NCBI GenBank assembly: GCA_949752745.1
Contig: OX457029.1
Location: 45,150,000 to 45,213,999, forward strand
Length of the DNA stretch: 64,000 nt
From: Protula sp. h YS-2021
Lineage: Eukaryota; Annelida; Polychaeta; Sabellida; Serpulidae
Reading direction: 5' to 3'
Made by a program: the position numbers and the translations under genes
In this document: positions 56,717 to 64,000 of the stretch, piece after piece
Layout of the letters: each line of letters starts with the position of its first letter
Position numbering within the stretch: the first letter of the stretch is position 1
The notes under the pieces: generated by a model
Databases searched by the model: none
The model's input: the letters and a program-made list of their open reading frames with translations, nothing else
Told to the model about the DNA's origin: nothing

Positions 56717-58939
56717 TTAATTTCTGGTCCGTGAATAGCCCCCAGGCCGGCGACCCTTTCTGTAACAGCCGAGAATCTTTTGAAAAGCCTTACGGAAGTC
56801 CTCATTGAAGATTGTGTAAAGAATGGGATTGATAGCGGAATTGGAATAGCCCAACCAAAAGAAGATGGCGTCAAGTTGACGTGGAATTGTAAAGAAGCGG
56901 TTGCCTATGATTCCCCGCAGGAGATATGTGGTGAAGAATCCTATCCAAAAGCCACAGAAGAAGGCTATAATTATGGCCATGCGGATGGTGGCTTTCGTCT
57001 CCCTGTCCTGGCGTCGTTGCCTCTGACTGAGGCGACGAGTCGGTTTGGGACTCTTGATGATATTCATCAGCTTAAAATGCGATATGTTGTTGTTGCAGTT
57101 TTTACTTTCAGTCTTGTCTGATTTCTTATTTGATTTCACAGTCGTTGTTTTGATATTTTTCATTGCTTCGCTGTTGGCCGACGATGTACCATTACAGTTC
57201 TCTAAAGTGACAATGACCTTGACCCTCTCCTGGCCGGCGGCATTGCCGTTGTCTGAGTGATTTTCGTTGTTGGAAATGTGATTATGATTAGAATTGAATA
57301 TCACAAGAGATGTACTGTTTTCTGCAGTAGTGATCTCTCCCGCCTGTTTGGCGAGTAGCCCTTGTGTCTCACCATTGCTATGGACACGCCTACTATGCTC
57401 GGCGTCACGTGGGTCGTCCTGGCTGTGGCGCGAAGGGCTCTCCGACGAGTGCATACTCTTTGAGCTGTCGTCAGTGTGGTGTGACGCGTCCGTGTGCGTA
57501 CCCGTCGCTTGCATTTCGATCTCTGTCGTCTGCACTGTGAGCGCGTTAGTCGTGGGCATGGCTTTTTCCTCCTCCTTGTCCAGCAGCGGCCTTGACATTG
57601 CGCGCATCTGCTTGCGGCGTGCCTGGTTCATAGTGCGCACGCGCTTGCGTAGCACTATAAATATCCGTACGTACAGAAATGTTGTGATCACAAACGGAAT
57701 ATAGAATGACCCAGAAGCGGAATAGACCACATACGTGGGGTTGTCGAATAATACGCATTGATAAACATGGTGTTTCTCGTCGTGAAAATAGGTCTGTGTG
57801 ATATCATTCCATCCTAAGAGTGGGGGTATGCATATTCCAACAGCCACAGACCAAACAAGCGCTATGTAGATGGCTGCCTGTTTGGCAGAGCGTTTCTCAC
57901 GGTACCACAGTGGGTAAAGCGTAGCCGTGAAGCGATCGAAAGCTATCATGCAGAGGTTCCATATGGAAGCAGTGCAGTACAGAACGTCAATACATAACCA
58001 AAAGTAGCATGTATAGCGGCCGAATACCCAGTGCCCAAGCGCTTCATTCACTGCAGATAGCGGCAGAATCGTAGTGGCAAGAAGGAAATCACTCAGGGCT
58101 AGATTGCCAATAAGATAGTTTGAAACAGTTCGAAGATTTTTAAACTTGAAAAGCGCCAGGCCGACCAGAAAGTTGCCGAAGGCTGTGATGACTACGAGGG
58201 TTAGAAGCAGCACTGATATGACGATCATGACGGGCAGACTGTAGTTCAGCGAGACGAAGGAGGACATATCCGCCAAGCCTGTGCCGTTCGTGTCGTTGCT
58301 TGCTTGCGTCACCGTGTCGTTCGCAAAGAATGTCATGTTCAGCAAGGCTGGATCGGTGCCCATAAGGTAGTAATCGTGTGAACCGTACCCCATAGTGTTG
58401 TTGAGACCGGCGGCGCCCGTGCGTAGTAAATGTGAATGTGGGCCACTCTGGAGCGTACGCAGATACGTAGGGGGTATATCCGCACCTGTTGTGAAGACCG
58501 TATTCGCAAAGCTTGCGTTGATGCGGCTGGGTGTATCTACATCAGCTATGAGACCGGCGTCACTTGTTTTACTGGAGGAGAATGTGGAGGGGAAGTCACT
58601 AGAGGCGGGCCATATCCCATCGGATGGCGGCGTTTTTAGAGCTCTGTACGCCACTGTGTCCACCTCGGCCGCTCGATTGTCTGTAGTGTCCACGTCTGAG
58701 CCTACCTTATAAGCTATTGTATCTATTTCTACTGGTCTGTATGCGATTTTGTCAAGGGTTTTATAACCTGTCGTGCCTAGTTCTATGTCCTTCTGATGTG
58801 GCTCGACGTAATGTGTCACCAGTGGAGTTCGAGTCGTAATGAGGTTCTGATGCGGTGTTGACTCCGTGCCGTCTGTTCTAGTCATCAGCATGGAACTATC
58901 TGCCGTAGCGCCTGACACTGTCCGCGTTGTTTGAGCCAT
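56717..58939 (-). CDS. Aminergic class A GPCR, dopamine/octopamine/alpha2-like, single exon
   Basis: The frame is open without introns for 740 residues from the ATG at 58939. It extends upstream only via a non-ATG (TTG) codon, so this ATG is preferred. The N-terminus of about 235 residues is extracellular, has no signal peptide and carries several N-x-S/T sites. Seven membrane segments follow (about 236-262, 274-296, 309-333, 354-377, 403-427, 651-677 and 690-712). Key residues are Asp284 (2.50), Cys311 and Cys395 (disulfide), Asp318 (amine-binding 3.32), DRF 335-337, Ser407 and Ser411 in TM5, and NPILY 704-708. TM5 (NPTYVVYSASGSFYIPF) and TM7 (WLGYSNSAINPILY) are closest to D2-like receptors, while TM3-TM4 (CTASIWNLCMIAFDRF) differ. 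Loop 3 is about 215 residues. The tail ends GCYRKGRRPGGYSRTRN, with a likely palmitoylated Cys725. TM6 reads FWIG instead of CWxP. The ligand is not determined. Confidence 0.93.
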   Translation of the reverse strand: MAQTTRTVSGATADSSMLMTRTDGTESTPHQNLITTRTPLVTHYVEPHQKDIELGTTGYKTLDKIAYRPVEIDTIAYKVGSDVDTTDNRAAEVDTVAYRALKTPPSDGIWPASSDFPSTFSSSKTSDAGLIADVDTPSRINASFANTVFTTGADIPPTYLRTLQSGPHSHLLRTGAAGLNNTMGYGSHDYYLMGTDPALLNMTFFANDTVTQASNDTNGTGLADMSSFVSLNYSLPVMIVISVLLLTLVVITAFGNFLVGLALFKFKNLRTVSNYLIGNLALSDFLLATTILPLSAVNEALGHWVFGRYTCYFWLCIDVLYCTASIWNLCMIAFDRFTATLYPLWYREKRSAKQAAIYIALVWSVAVGICIPPLLGWNDITQTYFHDEKHHVYQCVLFDNPTYVVYSASGSFYIPFVITTFLYVRIFIVLRKRVRTMNQARRKQMRAMSRPLLDKEEEKAMPTTNALTVQTTEIEMQATGTHTDASHHTDDSSKSMHSSESPSRHSQDDPRDAEHSRRVHSNGETQGLLAKQAGEITTAENSTSLVIFNSNHNHISNNENHSDNGNAAGQERVKVIVTLENCNGTSSANSEAMKNIKTTTVKSNKKSDKTESKNCNNNISHFKLMNIIKSPKPTRRLSQRQRRQDRETKATIRMAIIIAFFCGFWIGFFTTYLLRGIIGNRFFTIPRQLDAIFFWLGYSNSAINPILYTIFNEDFRKAFQKILGCYRKGRRPGGYSRTRN

Positions 58940-61164
58940 TGCACTGCCGCGTTGTATGTATCCATAGATAGAACACAATCACCTGACACATCTATTAGGG
59001 AGCGTTGACATTACCCGTGTGTGTGTGTATATATATGTATGAATGTTTTTGTTTTTGCTATTGTAAGGGAGCCAGACGTTACCCGCCTTAAGGCTAGGAC
59101 TTGCGTGACGTGAAGTCGGCAGCTCGCTGAGACGCAGACGTCTTATGGCAGCGTGAGCATGCTGTGTTCATTCGATTGATTCAAAGCGAATATCCACTAA
59201 CACTAATGATTTCACATACTAGATTCTTGCGTGCTGTGGCTTAATAGCTACTCTCCGCCTTTACCAGTGTCTAATTTCTCCCTATTGTCCTTTACGAGGA
59301 ACAGATTGTGGAATTACCCTTTATTGGGTTGTTCACTCATTTTTTTTGTTTTTTTTTTTGTATCGTTGCGTAGCTTTTTGGCAATTACTGCTGTACTTGT
59401 TATTTCCTTAGAGGAGATCATGGACGCTGTATTCGGTTGTTATTCTTTGCATTCGTCACCTGAAAGTACAGAAAAGTGAATGCTATGATTAGAAGGAATC
59501 AGAAACGATCAAGTTCATTTTATTTTATCAACTGTGCTAACGGCGTTTTATCTAGTAACTCAATAAATTTTCTTTAAGGGAGAACAAGACCAAACGCAAA
59601 ACGTAAACAATCATGCAGCATATAAATTTGTGGCAGCCAATCGAATAAGAGATATCCACTCAGAATTAATACATTAAATTTTCCTTGTATTCGCTTGTGT
59701 ACTGTATTCGCTTGTCCATGAAAAGAATGAAAGAATCACTCGCTTATATTTACGGTGTGCACCTAACTTTATGTTTTCATTAATTTTAATATGTTTCAAA
59801 AGTACTTTTAAGTCTTGTTTAATCCCGTAGCTGCAAGCTATGAAACTGGGTCAATGGTCCTCCAATACAAACTAGTCATTAAAGTGGGTTTAAGAAAGAT
59901 ATTTTCAATTTGTGTTTGGTCGAAAGCCACAAGGTGCGCAGGTTTCTGTAGATACACAATACAAGCTCTTTGGAATGCGCAATGACACTACGAGTAGGCT
60001 TGGCTACGTTGTGTAATTCCTGATTTTACGTCAGCGAGATCATTTATTGGCCTTTGATTCTATCCTTTTTTTAAATCTTTCTTCTTTCTTTTTTTTTTTT
60101 TCCTGTGTTTTTTTCTTCTCCGCTTAGAATTGAAGGAAGAATTGTGGTGTGTGCTTTACCATGTGCCATGATTCCACAGCGTTTCGGTTACACTTTCCAT
60201 CCACCTCTCTCTAGCGCCAACCGCAGGGATGCTTATTTGCTTGTTTTTTTTTTTTTGTTTGTTTGTTTTTTGTTTGGTATTTTTTTCTATAAATGGAATA
60301 ATTTCACTGGTTTTGCTTAAGTAGTAAAATTAATTAGTGATAATTAGAAGCTCGAATTGACGCAAGGTATTTGTTTTGGCAGGGGCAGGCAGGCATAGGT
60401 GTGAAAACCCGTTTTTGCTTAGCTCACTTGTCACACGAGGCGCAGTGTACTTAACAGATTTACACTGCACCAAAGGACTGGATAAAAAATTGAGGAGTGT
60501 TTTTTTTTCGCCCTTTTTTCCCGCGTTTTTCACCATGAAGTGGCGGCTTTATTAAGCAGTGAATATTTCATAAATTGCTTTAGTCACACAGTCACTTTAA
60601 TCTGTTACTTCTTCAGCTAGAACAGCTATTTTTTCCTCGTGATGGTTCTCCCAGGGGACGGGTAGACCGCTCGCAAGTGAGAACAGTATAGTGATACACT
60701 TTTTCTGTGCCACCTAATCGCTTTTTCCTTTTAAAGTCAGGTTATAGTTGCAAGCTTCATTAATGGAATTTATGCTATTTAGTTCACGAATTTTTTTTTT
60801 TTTTTTTTTTGGCGATTTTTTTTGGTGAGGCATTTCTAAATTTAGTGGATGAGATCCTGTTTTTAACTTGTTTGTTTATGCTTAGTGTGGCAAGAATTTG
60901 TTTGCATCAACTGTGTTTACATGTCTGTATATTCAGTTTATACGTGCATGGGAGTTACACTTTTTTCGCCCCCTCCCCTCCTTAGTGAATCATTTTTACA
61001 CACGGGGCATTGTTTACGAGTTCTGGTACTAATACTACGCGTGCCCACTTTTTCTCTCTTATTTGATATTGCAAGTGGCCGCCGTTTTGTTGACAGCACA
61101 TAACCTAGAAGGAATCGGACAAAGAAAAGTATCAGTGCATCCCTCTCTTCATTCAAACAGTAAC
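58940..61164. other. Upstream region of the aminergic receptor gene; no other gene recognised
   Basis: A short (TG)n(TA)n stretch lies at about 59020-59037. T-runs lie at 59340-59360, 60087-60100, 60244-60256 and 60790-60811. No promoter element could be placed with confidence. Confidence 0.4.

Positions 61165-61212
<48 letters not shown>
61165..61212. repeat. (AAT)n microsatellite
   Basis: About 15 triplets, slightly degenerate at the right end. Confidence 0.95.
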
Positions 61213-61213
<1 letters not shown>

Positions 61214-62502
61214 TAAAAATAAAGACGCATGAATATCGTGATTTTTTTATGTGTTCAACAGTTAAACAACTTCATGATTCATTTCTCGTCTGAAATAAAA
61301 ATTACAAACGCTAAAGTTTCAGTAAATACCATCAGATTTTTTTTCTTGAGTTGGGCATGGATACCCCATTTGAGTAGATTGAGAGAACTATAAAGTTGTA
61401 AATCACAGTTAATATGAATGTACTGGGAGGAGAGTCGTCAAGATCCCCTCTATGCATACTTAACTGTTTGATTCAAGTCAGGGCTTTTGTCTCAATGCTG
61501 CAATGTGGAGGAAATTTGTAGCTATCAAGTTCACCCCCTTGTTTTTTTTTTGTTTTTTTTAGATTCTTTGTTTTTATTTGTCATTGTTTTATCATACCGT
61601 CGTGAGTCAATTAGCGTTGGTGTTCACGAGTGGTCCCTTTAGTCACAGGCTAATTAGTGAGGTTAATTGACTCCCCTTCTCCCCTGCTCCCCACCCCCTC
61701 CCTGTCTCAACCTCTAGAGGGAATGCATTAAACGATGACAGGTTATCGAAACTGGCCCGCCATAAATAATACATAAAGTATCGGTTCGGGAAGAATTCAA
61801 GGGAGGCACCGAGCAAGCTATAAACGCAATTCACCCGTGTCTTTATCTTCATTTTAAAACACATTTTTGAAGAGAAGTTTCGGCATTGAGGAAGCCAATT
61901 TTTTTTTTTACCGTCCTGTTTGTTGAATAGACGGTTACTTGATGTTTAACTGAGGATAAAGAAGCCTTTTCCAGCAACAAGTTAAAGCTGGTTAATTCGT
62001 TTCCCTTCTTCCAGAAGCATTTTTCCGCAATTGTTCATTTGTGAAAAAAGATGTCATGTATAATTGGACGCCGAAAATAGAGTTCATCAATTAATTCTGT
62101 TAGTCCAAGGTTTTCGAAGATTCGACGAGGTGATTCTTGGTTTTCTAGAGCGGGAGGATACCTTACAATTAACAGTTATTTAATCACTCTTAGTTATTAA
62201 ATCATCTTAAACACAATTGAAAATATCCTCAGCTAATCTGCCTTTTGTTAAATATCCAACCTGTGCATGTCACTACGAAGACTTGTCAGTGCGAATGTGC
62301 TGTAGCCGGATCTGAGCAACAAGTCAAGTTGACTTGGCTGGTCATTGGATCTTATTATGTAAAGTGATTTGGGGTGGGGGGAGGGGCTGTGGTTGGGACT
62401 GTGCACTTGACTCATATCACTGCTTTGATGCATAGCTTTTTAGACCCCCTTGTGTGGGTTGTCTATGCTACATATCAATGCAATATTCAACACCATCATT
62501 GT

Positions 62503-62535
<33 letters not shown>

Positions 62536-64000
62536 ATCAAACCGTAGAAACTGGGTTGCTTTTATTATGCGGTTACAATTTAATTAATTACTAATTTAAA
62601 AAAAATAGTCGTTTCATTGTGCTGGAGTATTGTTGAATGAAGATTGCTGGCGTGCTCACAAATCCATATTTCGATCTCAGTGTTTTTTTTTTTATCATTC
62701 TAAAAAAGCGTGCGTTTGTTTACTAATTGTCTGTAAGTCTGTGAGGTGTTTATATGTAGTCATACAACTGCGTAAGGAAGAATGAATCTCTTGCATGTTT
62801 GTTTTAGCAAAACTTGCATCTGTGCAAAAATAGACTGTTTTGCAAAAGGGCTATTCCATTTTTAAGATTTTATTATTTCAAAATCTGCCCTTCTTGAATC
62901 AGCACCCTAACTCTGTGACATCTACCTTGATGTGGATCACCTTTGCATCCGTTGCGATTCATAAAACGGGTGAAAGTGACGTGTGAGCATAGGAATGTCC
63001 TGTTCACCACGGCACATAAATGCACAGGAGAAGTTCCGGTCGTGGTCTATTATCTGGCTATATTTAGTACTACTTTTTCTTCCTCGACCTCTCAAACAAG
63101 AGTTGCAGAGATGCCATTGTGAGCATATTATACGCTCCATTTCTTCACTTATTACATGTTTTTAAGACGCCATAAAAAAAGTGAGGATGTTGGGACTGAG
63201 CGGGGGAGGGGGGAGGGGACTCTGCGAATGATATGTCACGTTTCTCCTTGTTAAAAAAAGCCTTCCCTGTTTCCGGTTTGAGCACCTTGACATGTTAAGA
63301 GGATAACCCATAGGCTGTTTAGTTGGTTTCACCTATGCAGTAACTGTATGCCCGCGTTTTCCAAATGATTGAGCCCATTGATCACTTTGGTGTAATAGTC
63401 TGTACGAGACAGTATTATTAATTTATCATCTTACTTTCTCAGCAATAGCGCTGTACAATGAAAAGAAATCCCCTATTCCATAACAAATCAGGTACTATAA
63501 CACAGACAGTTGGCGTGGTTGTTCTTGTTTTATCTGTAAGGTGGCTGGGCATTAGTAATTCATGTATTCAAAACGTTTTGTTATAAACGAGTGAAGCATA
63601 CATGCCTTGCTGTCAGTTTGTCTGGCGGTTCGTCGCTTTCGCTGTTTTTCTACATGTTGTTGGCCATGGCATCGGCACAGTAAATCGGTAAGCAATTAAG
63701 AGTATGTTCTACATTACTAAACGGCGCCTCATTGGCTAAATGTGACGTAATCAGTCACCACGCATGACTGGCTGAATACTGCGCAATCTTTCTTTTGATT
63801 GGCTCTTTCGTCCTCGAGAAGCGAGATGCGACAGAAGAAAAATAGGTTAAAAAATAATCTTTTACCCAAAAAACTGAGGGCAAATATTTACTGGTAGTAA
63901 AGAGTCATCTGAAGACGAACAATTTAACTTATTGCAAAAAAAAATATTTATGATTAATTATTTCATTGATGAAAACAATAAAGTCCTTTCCTCATTTTGT
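61213..64000. other. No recognised gene
   Basis: AT-rich sequence with an A-run of about 29 bases at 62505-62533 and a G-rich patch at 63200-63220. No exon-like block, transposase or tandem array was seen up to the window end. Confidence 0.45.

Noticed and set aside
58395..58712. Open frames on the + strand opposite the aminergic receptor
   Set aside because: Antisense shadows of a GC-richer coding exon, with no recognisable domain.
58940..58978. Thirteen extra N-terminal residues of the aminergic receptor
   Set aside because: The upstream frame begins with TTG, not ATG; the first ATG is at 58939.

Overview
The window is nuclear DNA from an animal. Genes have GT-AG introns, two class A G-protein-coupled receptors (GPCRs) are present, and most of the rest is AT-rich, repeat-laden non-coding sequence. 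The mix of array-bearing Helitron-like elements, a mariner, short inverted-repeat elements, many poly-C/poly-G tracts and lophotrochozoan-like receptors suggests a marine invertebrate, most likely a mollusc. The species is an inference from style, not from a diagnostic gene.

Three protein-coding loci can be supported. (1) At the left edge, five consecutive exons on the + strand (1007-3655) encode the N-terminal half of the Sac domain of an INPP5F/SAC2-type phosphoinositide phosphatase. Earlier exons lie off the left edge. Later exons, including the catalytic Cys-x5-Arg region, were not found. (2) Only 650 bp further on, in antisense orientation, a two-exon gene (4305-7743, - strand) encodes a 575-residue muscarinic/histamine-H3-like receptor. 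(3) A single-exon gene (56717-58939, - strand) encodes a 740-residue aminergic receptor with an unusually long extracellular N-terminus and an altered CWxP motif.

About 50 kb between and around the receptor genes is dominated by repeats. The main theme is a set of Helentron-like non-autonomous elements at 19.5-23.4, 23.7-26.5, 26.5-27.3, 38.4-39.4, 48.9-49.5 and 51.7-52.9 kb, with probable or truncated relatives at 31.1-32.0, 35.6-36.3, 37.9-39.7 and 50.7-51.6 kb. Most share one layout: a 5' palindrome, a tandem array, a second copy of one palindrome arm, a terminal hairpin, and an end reading CTTGTT or similar. Array units measure about 51, 139, 145, 155 or 173 bp. One element keeps a decayed endonuclease (EN) domain next to its 3' end, which ties the group to Helentrons. 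Other elements are a near-complete dead mariner (36.6-37.8 kb), a pogo-like MITE nested in an older repeat (39.5 kb), remnants of a MULE-type transposase (42.4-44.0 kb), and three copies of a 0.5-0.6 kb inverted-repeat element (1, 41.2 and 47.8 kb). Several minisatellites and microsatellites are also present. Two arrays are dense in motifs resembling nuclear-receptor or forkhead sites, and one minisatellite carries E-boxes.

No tRNA, rRNA, CRISPR array or prokaryotic feature was recognised. All identifications come from reading the sequence; no alignment or database search was run.
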